Shown here: positions 19,239-27,245 of the stretch, in pieces
Position numbering within the stretch: the first letter of the stretch is position 1
Layout: each line of letters starts with the position of its first letter
Source: Actinokineospora sp. NBRC 105648
Lineage (GTDB): Bacteria; Actinomycetota; Actinomycetes; Mycobacteriales; Pseudonocardiaceae
Direction of reading: 5' to 3'
DNA: 64,000 nt
Assembly: GCF_030269645.1 (NCBI RefSeq)
Contig: NZ_BSTR01000003.1
Span: forward strand, 309,523 to 373,522
The notes under the pieces: generated by a model
What the model saw: only the letters and a program-made list of their open reading frames with translations
Told to the model about the DNA's origin: nothing
Databases searched by the model: none
Program-made: the position numbers and the translations under genes

Positions 19239-19907
19239 GTGAGCGGCGAACCCCGGGTCGAGCGGTCCCCCAAGCACGTGCGCGGCTACCGGGGCGGTGC
19301 CCTGGTCGTCGACTCGGTGGCGCCGCTGCTGGTGTGGGAGCACGCTCCGTATCCGACCTACCACTTCCCACAGGACGACGTCCGCGCCGACTTGGTCCCG
19401 CCGGGCGCCCTCACCGTGCCCGACGCGCCCACCCTGGCGGGTCTCGTGCGGGTGAACTGGTCGGCGATGGACGAGTGGTTCGAGGAAGACGAGCCGGTGT
19501 ACGTGCACGCGCGCGACCCGTACACGCGAGTGGACATCCTGGCCTCCTCGCGGCACGTCGTCGTCGAGGTCGGCGGGGTGCGGGTGGCCGAGTCCCGGCA
19601 GCCGCGAGTGCTGTTCGAGACCGGTCTGCGGCCCCGGTACTACCTGCCGCTGCACGACGTGCGGATGGACCTGCTGCGCCCGTCGGCGACGACCACGATG
19701 TGCCCGTACAAGGGCACCGCCACCTACTGGGACGTCGTGGTCGACGACACCGACGACCAGAGCACCACCCACGGCAGCACTACCCACCGCGACGTGGTGT
19801 GGTGCTACCGAGCGCCGCTGCCGGAGAGCCAGAAGATCGCGGGCCTGGCCTGCTTCTACGACGAGCGGGTCGAGCTGTCCGTCACCCCCGGGTATGGTCA
19901 CCGGTAG
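19239..19907 (+). CDS. DUF427 domain protein
   Basis: A 222-residue protein of the DUF427 family, a small beta-barrel domain of unknown function that is widespread in actinomycetes. The conserved signatures VRVAESRQPRVLFETGL, PRYYLPLHDVR and CPYKGTATYWDVVV are all present, as is the terminal GLACFYDERVELSV. The GTG at 19239 gives the most compact start with the domain; an extended N-terminus reaching back into the promoter region of the divergent gene is unlikely. DUF427 proteins are often reported near redox or stress genes; here the neighbour downstream is a MEDS/anti-sigma-type regulator. Confidence 0.9.
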   Translation: MSGEPRVERSPKHVRGYRGGALVVDSVAPLLVWEHAPYPTYHFPQDDVRADLVPPGALTVPDAPTLAGLVRVNWSAMDEWFEEDEPVYVHARDPYTRVDILASSRHVVVEVGGVRVAESRQPRVLFETGLRPRYYLPLHDVRMDLLRPSATTTMCPYKGTATYWDVVVDDTDDQSTTHGSTTHRDVVWCYRAPLPESQKIAGLACFYDERVELSVTPGYGHR

Positions 19908-20020
19908 TATCCGACCCCGTACCTGACCGACCTCGTCGGCGGGCGGTGGGAACTCGGCGTGAGTCCACCGCGTCCCTGGAGAGCGAGGAATCCGCCCCAA
20001 GGTGTCGAGGACGTGACCGC

Positions 20021-20941
20021 ATGAGCGCACCCGGGTTCACCCACGAGGCCCTGGTCTACCGCGACGCAACAGCGTTCGCGGCGAACGCCGCGGGCTACCT
20101 GCGCGAAGGCCTCGCAGCGGGCGAGTTCGTGTTCGCCGTCCTACCGCCACCGGGCACCGAACTGCTCCGCGCCGCCCTCGGCGAACAAGCGGGCGACGTG
20201 CGGTTCCTCGACATGGCCGACCTCGGCCGCAACCCCGCACGACTCATCCCGGCCATCCGGGGCCAGGTCAGCGAGGCGGGCGACCGACCGGTGCGCGGCA
20301 TCGGCGAGTCGGCCTGGGTGGGCCGCTCAGCCGCCGAACACGCCGAGGTCGTCCTGCACGAGGCACTGATCAACCTGGCCTTCGAGGAGGCCAGCCAGCT
20401 CCGGCTGTGCTGCGCCCTGGACGGCACGGGAGTCCCGGGCGACGTACTCGCCGCCGCCCGGCACACCCACCCGGTCATCGTCGAGGACACCCGCACGATG
20501 AGCGACCGCTTCGACCACGACTACGCCCACGACCACTTCGCGGGCGAGCTCCCCGCCCCGGACTCGGTCTCCGACGTCGTCCACTTCTGCCTGGACGACC
20601 TCCCGGAACTGCGCGACCTGGTCGGCGTACGGGCACGGCACTTCGGGCTGACCCGCGAACGGGCCCTCGACCTCACCCTGGCCACCAACGAGATGGTCAC
20701 CAACAGCATCTGCCACGGCGGAGAACGCGGCACCCTGCGCCTGTGGACCGACGGCGAGACCTTCGTCTGCGAGATCAGCGACAGCGGCCACATCCCAGAC
20801 CCCCTGGTCGGCCGCATCGCACCAATCCCCTCAGTACAGGGCGGCCGCGGCGTCTGGCTGGCCAATCAACTGTGCGACCTGGTCCGCATCCGATCGACCG
20901 CGAGCACCGGCACAGTGGTCCGCCTACACGTGAACCGCTAA
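20021..20941 (+). CDS. MEDS-domain anti-sigma-factor-type ATPase (regulatory kinase)
   Basis: A 306-residue soluble protein in two parts. Residues 5-165 form a MEDS (DcmR-type sensory) domain (HEALVYRDATAFAANAAGYLREGLAAGEFVFAV and later AAEHAEVVLHEALINLAFE). Residues 190-306 form a GHKL ATPase domain of the RsbW/anti-sigma type, with the N-box LATNEMVTNSICHGG and the G-box GGRGVWLANQLCD. Such proteins are thought to bind and phosphorylate or sequester anti-sigma antagonists. No sigma factor or STAS partner is adjacent; a STAS protein occurs at 53571. The gene is followed by a 530-bp non-coding repeat region. Confidence 0.85.
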   Translation: MSAPGFTHEALVYRDATAFAANAAGYLREGLAAGEFVFAVLPPPGTELLRAALGEQAGDVRFLDMADLGRNPARLIPAIRGQVSEAGDRPVRGIGESAWVGRSAAEHAEVVLHEALINLAFEEASQLRLCCALDGTGVPGDVLAAARHTHPVIVEDTRTMSDRFDHDYAHDHFAGELPAPDSVSDVVHFCLDDLPELRDLVGVRARHFGLTRERALDLTLATNEMVTNSICHGGERGTLRLWTDGETFVCEISDSGHIPDPLVGRIAPIPSVQGGRGVWLANQLCDLVRIRSTASTGTVVRLHVNR

Positions 20942-21003
20942 AGCGCGAACTCAACGGGACAAGGGTTCGCCACAGATCCTCGCGCACATTACATCGCCGC
21001 AAA

Positions 21004-21145
21004 AGGCCGACCCTGCTGGAACACAACAAGATCCCGGCCCCCCGCTGGTACAGCAGCGGATAGGCCGACCCTGCTGGTACCCAAGTAAGTCCCGTCCCCC
21101 AGCTAACCGCAGCGGTGAGGCCGACCCCGCTGGTACGCAATGCCC
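21004..21145 (+). repeat. Tandem imperfect ~56-bp repeat
   Basis: Three units begin with AGGCCGACCC(T/C)GCTGG at 21004, 21062 and 21118 (spacing 58 and 56 bp). The third unit runs into the left flank of composite repeat locus A. Unit ends share (A/C)(C/A)GCAGCGG. It is non-coding. Confidence 0.75.
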
Positions 21146-21427
21146 GTTACGGATGCTCGATCTAGTGGACTCGCTTCGCGTGGGGGGAGAGCACCGCTAA
21201 ACTTGCCGTGGGTGGGGATGCCCTTACCTGCCCTTTTCTCTCCACCGCGGTGCTCTAGGGGCCCCACACGAAGCGAGTTCACTAGATCGAGCCCCCGTCT
21301 TTTCCTCGGGCAGCCCCAACGACGCGCGCCCCCCGGGGTCGACCCCACGACGGCACCCGAGACGACGGGCCCGAGTAAGAGCAGGGCTGACGTAACGAAT
21401 GTTACGTACCAGCGGGCTCGGGATTTA
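21116..21427. repeat. Composite inverted-repeat locus A (one hairpin present)
   Basis: The left flank 21116-21154 and the right flank about 21391-21424 are inverted copies of one sequence (GCCGACCCCGCTGGTACGCAA... and ...GTACCAGCGGGCTCGG). Inside are hairpin H copy 1 and a spacer with TTTTCCTCGGGCA and GCCCGAGTAAGAG. Compared with locus B (47162-47620), the second, inverted hairpin is missing. It lies between the converging MEDS and hrpA genes; no protein gene is seen in 20942-21473. Confidence 0.8.
21155..21292 (+). repeat. Hairpin element H, copy 1
   Basis: A 138-base imperfect palindrome. The outer arms start GCTCGATCTAGTGG and end CACTAGATCGAGC, followed inside by a second stem AGAGCACCGC/GCGGTGCTCT and a ~50-base loop containing TAAACTTG and GTGGGGATGCCCTT. 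The loop is shared with copies 2 and 3; stem bases differ with compensating changes. Confidence 0.88.
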
Positions 21428-21473
21428 GAATTGTAAAGCAGAGCAAACAAGAGATGGGCAGAATGAGGAGCGG

Positions 21474-24400
21474 CTAGGGTTTTAGTTGTTCGATTGCCTT
21501 GAGGATGCGCTTGTCGGAAATGGGAGTCGGGGTTCCCAGGGTCTGTGCGAAGTAGCTGACCCGTAGTTCCTCAATCATCCATCGGACCGCTCGTACCTGT
21601 TCGGTCTCCCGGGCGCTCGGGCGCAGTTGTTCCAGCAGGTCGTGGTAGGCGTCCTCGAGGTCCTGCACCGTGTGCATCCAGGCCGTGTCCCGGTCTGGGC
21701 GTTCCGGGAGCTTGTCCAGCCTGCGTTCGATGCCGCGCAGGTAGCGTTCCAGGTCCGCGAGTCGGGTCACGCCCGTCTCGGTGGCGAAGGCGGGGTGGAT
21801 CAGGCCTGCCAGCTGTTCGCGGATGTCGGCGAGTGGCTCCACGAAGATCGGACCGGCGGTGCGGGTGAGGCGGAGTTGGACGTCGTTCCAGGCGGTGACC
21901 ACCTTGCGGACCCGGTCGAGGACGTCCAGGGTCGTCTCGTTGAGCCGGGTGCGGACGGACTCCTTGAGCCGCGTGAAGCCTGCCTCGTCCCAGGCCGGGC
22001 CGCCCGCTGTGGTGATCAGGTGGTCCGCGGCGGCGTCGACGCAGTCGGCCAGGAGTGCTGGGACTGAGCCGTGCGGGTTGTGCGAGAGGGCCAGCTTCGC
22101 CTGGTTGGACAGGGTTCGCACGACGAACTTCACCGGGGACGGGACGTTCAGCAGGATGAGCCGCCGGGTGCCCAGCCACATGGCCGCGCGCTGGTCGGGT
22201 TCGGTGTCGAGCATGCGGACCGCGACCGTGGTGCCCTCGTCCACCAGGGCCGGGTAGGCCGTGACCACGAGTCCCCGCTGTTCGGTGCGGGCCACCTTCG
22301 GCAGTGTCCCGATGGTCCACGCCGTCAGTCCGCGTCGCTGCAGGTCGACGGTCGCCTCGGCCAGGGACGCGCGCAGTTGGGTCTTGAGCTGGGCCTTGAG
22401 CGCGCCCAGGTCCTTGCCCTGGGCCAGGGTCTTGTCGCCGTCGACGATCTGGAACGTCGTGCGCAGGTGCTCGGGCACGGTGTCGAGCTGCCAGGACTCA
22501 CGCGGGACGACCACGCCGGTCAGTGCCTTGAGCTCGCGGCCGACGGCGTCGGGCAGGGACTCCTCGACCTCGCCCAGTCTGCGGACGACGGCCTTCGCGA
22601 AGTCCGGGACCGGCACGAAGTTTCGCCGCAGCGGCTTGGGCAGGGACCGGATGAGCGCCGTCACGACCTCCTCGCGCAGGCCGGGGACCTGCAACGAGAA
22701 ACCGTCGCCCTCGATCTGGTTGAGCACCGAGATCGGGACCCGCGCGGTGACGCCGTCGTCGGCGCGGCCGGGTTCGAAGCGGTAGGTCAGTGGGAGGGTC
22801 AGGCCGTGCTGCTGCAGCGCGTCCGGGAAGTCCTGTTCGCTGATCTTGCCCGCGTGGTCGTTGACCAGCATGGACTTCGAGTAGTTCAGCAGGTCGGGCT
22901 GCTCCTGCCGGGTCTTCTTCCACCAGGTGTCGAAGTGCCGCCCGGACACCACGTCGGCCGGGACGCGCTGGTCGTAGAAGGCGAACAGCGTCTCCTCGTC
23001 GACGAGGATGTCCCGCCTGCGCACCCGGTTCTCCAGCTCCTCCACCTCGCGCAGCAGGGCGCGGTTGTCGCGGAAGAAGTGGTGCCGGGTCTGCCAGTCG
23101 CCCTCCACCAGCGCGTTGCGGATGAACAGGTCGCGCGAGACCTCCGGGTCGATCCGTCCGTATTGGACCTTCCGGTCCACCACGATCGGCAGCCCGTAGA
23201 GGGTGACCCGCTCGGTGGCCACCACCGAACCCTGCTTGGCCTCCCAGTGCGGCTCGCTGTAGGTGCGCTTGACCAGGTGCGCGGCCAGCGGCTCGATCCA
23301 CTCCGGCTCGATCCGGGCCGCGGTGCGCGCCCACAGCCGGGTCGTCTCCACCAGCTCCGCCGCCATCACCCAGCGCGGGGGCTTCTTGAACAGCGCCGAC
23401 CCCGGGAAAACGGCGAACTTCGCGTTGCGGGCGCCGAAGTACTCCTTGCCCGCCGGGTCGCGGAAACCGATGTGCGACAACAGGCCCGACAGCAGCGCGG
23501 TGTGGATGTTGCGCGGGTCCGGGCGCACCTCGTTGGGCGTGATGTTGAGCTGGCGGACCACCTGCCGGAGCTGGCTGTGGATGTCCTGCCACTCGCGGAT
23601 GCGCAGGTAGTTCAGGAACTCCGCCTTGCACTGCCTGCGGAACCGGCTGCCGGAGAGCTCCTTCTGCTGCTCCCGCACGTACTCCCAGAGGTTGAGGTAG
23701 GTCAGGAAGTCGGAGTCGGGATCGGCGAAGCGCGCGTGCTTCTCCGCCGCCGCCTGCTGCTTCTCCTGCGGCCGTTCCCGCGGGTCCTGGATGGACAGCG
23801 CGGCGGCGACCACCATGACCTCGCTGACGCAGCCCGCCTGGTCCGCCTCGATCACCATCCGGGCCAGCCGCGGGTCGACCGGCAGCTGGGCGAGCTTGCG
23901 GCCCAGGTCGGTGAGCCGCTTGGCCGGGTCGGGCTCGGCCGGGTCGAGCGCGCCCAGCTCCTGCAGCAGCTGCACGCCGTCGGCGATGTTGCGCTTGTCC
24001 GGCGGGTCGATGAACGGGAAGTCGGCCATCTCGCCGAGGTCGGCGGCGCTCATCTGCAGGATGACCGAGGCCAGGTTGGTGCGCAGGATCTCCGGGTCGG
24101 TGAACTCCGGGCGCGCGTCGAAGTCGTCCTCGCTGTAGAGCCGGACGCAGACACCGTCCGAGGTCCGCCCGCAACGGCCCTTGCGCTGGTTGGCCGAGGC
24201 CTGCGAGACCGGCTCGATGGGCAGCCGCTGGACCTTGAGCCGGTTGCTGTAGCGGGAGATCCGGGCGGTGCCGGGGTCCACGACGTACTTGATGCCCGGC
24301 ACGGTCAGCGAGGTCTCGGCGACGTTGGTGGCCAGCACGACCCGGCGGTTGCCGTGCGCCTGGAACACCCGGTGCTGCTCGGCGCTGGACAGCCGCGCGT

Positions 24401-25382
24401 AGAGCGGCAGCACCTCGGTGTCGCGCAGGTTCCGCCCCGCGAGCGCCTCGGCGGTGTCGCGGATCTCCCGCTCACCGGAGAGGAACACCAGGATGTCGCC
24501 GGGACCCTCCGCGCACAGCTCGTCGACCGCGTCCAGGATGCCCTGGGTCTGGTCGCGGTCCGGGTCGGCGTCGGGGTCGTCGAGGTCGACCAGCGGCCGG
24601 TAGCGGACCTCGACCGGGTACGTGCGGCCGGAGACCTCCACGATCGGCGCGTCGCCGAAGTGCCGGGAGAACCGCTCCGGGTCGATGGTCGCGGAGGTGA
24701 TCACGACCTTGAGGTCCGGCCTGCGCGGCAGCAGCCTGGCCAGGTAGCCGAGCAGGAAGTCGATGTTGAGGCTGCGCTCGTGCGCCTCGTCGATGATGAT
24801 CGTGTCGTAGGCCGAGAGCAGCCGGTCGTTCTGGATCTCGGCGAGCAGGATGCCGTCGGTCATCAGCTTGACCAGGGTGCGCTCGCCGACCTGGTCGGTG
24901 AACCGCACCTTCCAGCCGACGGTCTCCCCCAGCGGCGTGCCGACCTCCTCGGCGACCCGCTCGGCGACCGTGCGCGCGGCGATCCGGCGCGGCTGGGTGT
25001 GCCCGATCAGCCCGGCCACCCCGCGACCCAGCTCGAGGCAGATCTTGGGCAGCTGGGTGGTCTTGCCGGAGCCGGTCTCCCCCGCGACGATCACCACCTG
25101 GTGGTCGCGGATCGCGGCGCGGATGTCCGCGCGGCGTTGGCTGACCGGCAGCTCCTCCGGGTACCTCAGCGCGGGAACCGACGACCGGCGCAGCTCGATC
25201 CGCCGCCGCGCGGCGTCGACCTCCTCGGCGATCTTCGCCAGGGACGCCTGCTTGCGCGCGGGGTCGCGGGTCTTGCGGATCCCGTCGAGCCTGCGGCCCA
25301 GCCGCCGCTGGTCCCGCAGCATCAGCTCGGGCAGGGCGGCCCGCAGGTCGGCCAGGCTGGGGCTGGTGTCGGTGCTGCTCAT
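21474..25382 (-). CDS. hrpA: ATP-dependent RNA helicase HrpA
   Basis: A 1302-residue DEAH-box helicase of the bacterial HrpA type, involved in RNA/ribonucleoprotein remodelling and rescue of stalled ribosomes. Walker A GETGSGKTTQ is at about 101-110, DEAH at 198-201 and SAT at 230-232, followed by the second RecA domain (LATNVAETSLTVPGI, QRKGRCGRTSDG), winged helix, ratchet and OB domains, and the long C-terminal extension (DUF3418) characteristic of HrpA. The length is normal for the family. The gene is alone: downstream is repeat locus A and upstream is the promoter region shared with a response-regulator operon. Confidence 0.97.
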   Translation of the reverse strand: MSSTDTSPSLADLRAALPELMLRDQRRLGRRLDGIRKTRDPARKQASLAKIAEEVDAARRRIELRRSSVPALRYPEELPVSQRRADIRAAIRDHQVVIVAGETGSGKTTQLPKICLELGRGVAGLIGHTQPRRIAARTVAERVAEEVGTPLGETVGWKVRFTDQVGERTLVKLMTDGILLAEIQNDRLLSAYDTIIIDEAHERSLNIDFLLGYLARLLPRRPDLKVVITSATIDPERFSRHFGDAPIVEVSGRTYPVEVRYRPLVDLDDPDADPDRDQTQGILDAVDELCAEGPGDILVFLSGEREIRDTAEALAGRNLRDTEVLPLYARLSSAEQHRVFQAHGNRRVVLATNVAETSLTVPGIKYVVDPGTARISRYSNRLKVQRLPIEPVSQASANQRKGRCGRTSDGVCVRLYSEDDFDARPEFTDPEILRTNLASVILQMSAADLGEMADFPFIDPPDKRNIADGVQLLQELGALDPAEPDPAKRLTDLGRKLAQLPVDPRLARMVIEADQAGCVSEVMVVAAALSIQDPRERPQEKQQAAAEKHARFADPDSDFLTYLNLWEYVREQQKELSGSRFRRQCKAEFLNYLRIREWQDIHSQLRQVVRQLNITPNEVRPDPRNIHTALLSGLLSHIGFRDPAGKEYFGARNAKFAVFPGSALFKKPPRWVMAAELVETTRLWARTAARIEPEWIEPLAAHLVKRTYSEPHWEAKQGSVVATERVTLYGLPIVVDRKVQYGRIDPEVSRDLFIRNALVEGDWQTRHHFFRDNRALLREVEELENRVRRRDILVDEETLFAFYDQRVPADVVSGRHFDTWWKKTRQEQPDLLNYSKSMLVNDHAGKISEQDFPDALQQHGLTLPLTYRFEPGRADDGVTARVPISVLNQIEGDGFSLQVPGLREEVVTALIRSLPKPLRRNFVPVPDFAKAVVRRLGEVEESLPDAVGRELKALTGVVVPRESWQLDTVPEHLRTTFQIVDGDKTLAQGKDLGALKAQLKTQLRASLAEATVDLQRRGLTAWTIGTLPKVARTEQRGLVVTAYPALVDEGTTVAVRMLDTEPDQRAAMWLGTRRLILLNVPSPVKFVVRTLSNQAKLALSHNPHGSVPALLADCVDAAADHLITTAGGPAWDEAGFTRLKESVRTRLNETTLDVLDRVRKVVTAWNDVQLRLTRTAGPIFVEPLADIREQLAGLIHPAFATETGVTRLADLERYLRGIERRLDKLPERPDRDTAWMHTVQDLEDAYHDLLEQLRPSARETEQVRAVRWMIEELRVSYFAQTLGTPTPISDKRILKAIEQLKP

Positions 25383-25441
25383 TTGCCCCCCAGCCTAGGC
25401 AATGGACCGGGCGGGCTTCATCCGGTTTGCCGCGAGCTCCT

Positions 25442-25481
25442 CCACACAACGTTCACAGTCCACGCCACCGACCCGCACAGG
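25442..25481 (+). promoter_or_regulatory. Direct-repeat boxes upstream of the OmpR-type operon
   Basis: Degenerate TCACAGC-like 7-mers in 11-bp phase: CCACACA (25442), TCACAGT (25453), GCCACCG (25464, poor), GCACAGG (25475). The last ends 21 bp before the regulator's start codon. This may be an autoregulatory site or one bound by the PhoP-like regulator encoded at 44821. Confidence 0.45.
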
Positions 25482-25501
25482 GCGTCCTTAGAGTCACCAC
25501 C

Positions 25502-26188
25502 ATGGGCAACAGGCGACGGGTGCTGGTGGTCGAGGACGAGCAGACCATCGCGGAGTCGGTGGCCGCGCGGCTGCGCGCGGAGGGGTTCGACGTCGACCTC
25601 GCGCACGACGGCCCGGGCGGGGTGGCGGCCGCGGCGGCCGGGCGGCACGACCTGATCGTGCTCGACGTCATGCTGCCCGGCTTCGACGGCCTGGAGGTCT
25701 GCCGCCGGGTGCAGGCCACGCGCCCGGTGCCGGTGCTCATGCTCACCGCCCGCGACGACGAGACCGACCTGCTCGTCGGGCTCGTCGTGGGCGCCGACGA
25801 CTACATGACCAAGCCGTTCTCCCCGCGCGAGCTGGTGGCCCGGGTGCACGCCCTGCTGCGCCGGGTGGAGCGGTCCGCGCGGACCGAACCCGGCACCGCC
25901 CCGATCACCGTCGGGGACCTGGAGGTCGACACCGTGCAGCGCCGGGTCCGCCGGGCGGGGGTCGAGGCGCACCTGACCCCGATCGAGTTCGACCTGATCG
26001 CGCACCTGGCCGCCCGCCCGCGCGCGGTGCAGCCCCGGGAGCGGCTGCTGGCCGAGATCTGGGGCTGGGGCGACGCGGCGGGCACGCGCACGGTCGACAG
26101 CCACGTCAAGGCGCTGCGCCGCAAGCTCGGCGCCGACCTGATCCGCACCGTGCACGGCGTCGGCTACGCCCTGGAGGTGGCCCCGTGA
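25502..26188 (+). CDS. OmpR-family response regulator
   Basis: A 228-residue two-component response regulator. Its receiver domain has the acidic pocket (VVEDEQ), the phospho-acceptor Asp in IVLDVMLPGFDG, the conserved Thr in MLTARDD and Lys in MTKPFSPREL; its C-terminal winged helix has the OmpR signature (ITVGDLEVDTVQRRV ... RTVDSHVKALRRKL ... VHGVGYALE). The ATG at 25502 is used; no strong Shine-Dalgarno is visible. Its partner kinase overlaps the stop by 4 bp (GTGA). Target genes are not evident beyond its own promoter. Confidence 0.94.
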   Translation: MGNRRRVLVVEDEQTIAESVAARLRAEGFDVDLAHDGPGGVAAAAAGRHDLIVLDVMLPGFDGLEVCRRVQATRPVPVLMLTARDDETDLLVGLVVGADDYMTKPFSPRELVARVHALLRRVERSARTEPGTAPITVGDLEVDTVQRRVRRAGVEAHLTPIEFDLIAHLAARPRAVQPRERLLAEIWGWGDAAGTRTVDSHVKALRRKLGADLIRTVHGVGYALEVAP

Positions 26189-27216
26189 GCGCGCTGCGGG
26201 CCCGGGCGGTGACCCTGCTGGAGCTGCTGCCCCGGCCGCTCGACCCGGTCCGCTCGATCAAGGTCAAGATCGGCATCCTGCTGGTCGCCTCCGGCGCCGC
26301 GGGCCTGGCCTACTTCTGGCTGATGATCGGCTGGCTGCCGCCGACCACCTCGATCACCGCGATCATCGGCGCGCTGCTCACCTCCCAGGTGCTCGCGCAC
26401 GGGATGACCCGGCCGCTGCGCGACATGACCGCCGCCGCCAAGGCGATGGCCCGCGGCGACTACTCCCGGCGGATCCGGGTGACCGCCCGCGACGAGGTCG
26501 GCGAGCTGGGCCGGGCGTTCAACCAGATGAGCGCCGACCTCGACGCCGCCGACCGGCACCGGCGCGAGCTCATCGCCAACGTCTCGCACGAGCTGCGCAC
26601 CCCGATCGCGGCGCTGCAGGCCGTGCTGGAGAACGTCGTCGACGGGGTCAGCAGCGCCGACCCGGTCACCATGCGCACCGCCCTGGCGCAGACCGAGCGG
26701 CTCGGGCGGCTGGTCAAGGAGCTGCTCGACCTCTCCCGCATCGACGCGGGCGCGCACACCCTCGACCGCGAGCGCGTCGAGGTGCACGGGCTGCTCGCCG
26801 AGGTGGTCGCCGAGGCCGAGGTCAACGCCGTCGCCGCGGGCCGCTCGGTGCGCTTCACCAGCAGTGTCGGCCGCTCCGCGACCAGCGTGGTGGCCGACCG
26901 CGAGCGGCTGCACCAGGTGCTGGTCAACCTGCTCGACAACGCCGTGCGGCACGGGCCCGCCGACGGCGAGGTCCGGGTCACCGCCGGGACCTCCTCGGCC
27001 GGGCTGGTGCTGGAGGTCCGCGACGAGGGGCCGGGCATCGACGCGGCCGAACGCGACCTGGTGTTCCGCCGGTTCACCCGCGGCGAACGCGCCCGCGGCG
27101 GCGGGACGGGGCTCGGGCTGGCCATCGCCCGCTGGGTGGTCGAGCTGCACGGCGGCACCATCGCGGTGGTCGACTCGACCCGCGGCTGCCGGATCCGGAT
27201 CACGCTCCCGGCCTGA
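26185..27216 (+). CDS. Membrane sensor histidine kinase (HAMP type)
   Basis: A 343-residue kinase with two membrane helices in the first 80 residues separated by an extremely short external loop (LMIGWLPPTTS), so it may sense the membrane itself. A HAMP linker follows (TRPLRDMTAAAKAMARGDYSRR), then HisKA with the phospho-acceptor in NVSHELRTPIAAL, and a HATPase domain with N-box NLLDNAVRHG, G1 DEGPGI and G2 GTGLGLAIA. Its GTG start overlaps the response-regulator stop, so the pair is co-translated. The FAD oxidoreductase gene begins 29 bp downstream and may share the transcript. Confidence 0.94.
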   Translation: MSALRARAVTLLELLPRPLDPVRSIKVKIGILLVASGAAGLAYFWLMIGWLPPTTSITAIIGALLTSQVLAHGMTRPLRDMTAAAKAMARGDYSRRIRVTARDEVGELGRAFNQMSADLDAADRHRRELIANVSHELRTPIAALQAVLENVVDGVSSADPVTMRTALAQTERLGRLVKELLDLSRIDAGAHTLDRERVEVHGLLAEVVAEAEVNAVAAGRSVRFTSSVGRSATSVVADRERLHQVLVNLLDNAVRHGPADGEVRVTAGTSSAGLVLEVRDEGPGIDAAERDLVFRRFTRGERARGGGTGLGLAIARWVVELHGGTIAVVDSTRGCRIRITLPA

Positions 27217-27245
27217 GTGGACCGGCTCAACTACGGTGGGGTCTC

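Noticed and set aside
21004..21145. Tandem repeats considered as a CRISPR array
   Set aside because: Only three long, imperfect units that differ throughout; no regular spacers and no cas genes. The Cas4-like nuclease at 9135 is a stand-alone actinobacterial type.
22071..25655. A 1194-codon plus-strand open frame opposite hrpA
   Set aside because: Antisense shadow of HrpA; composition is that of complementary GC-rich codons and no start signal or domain is seen.
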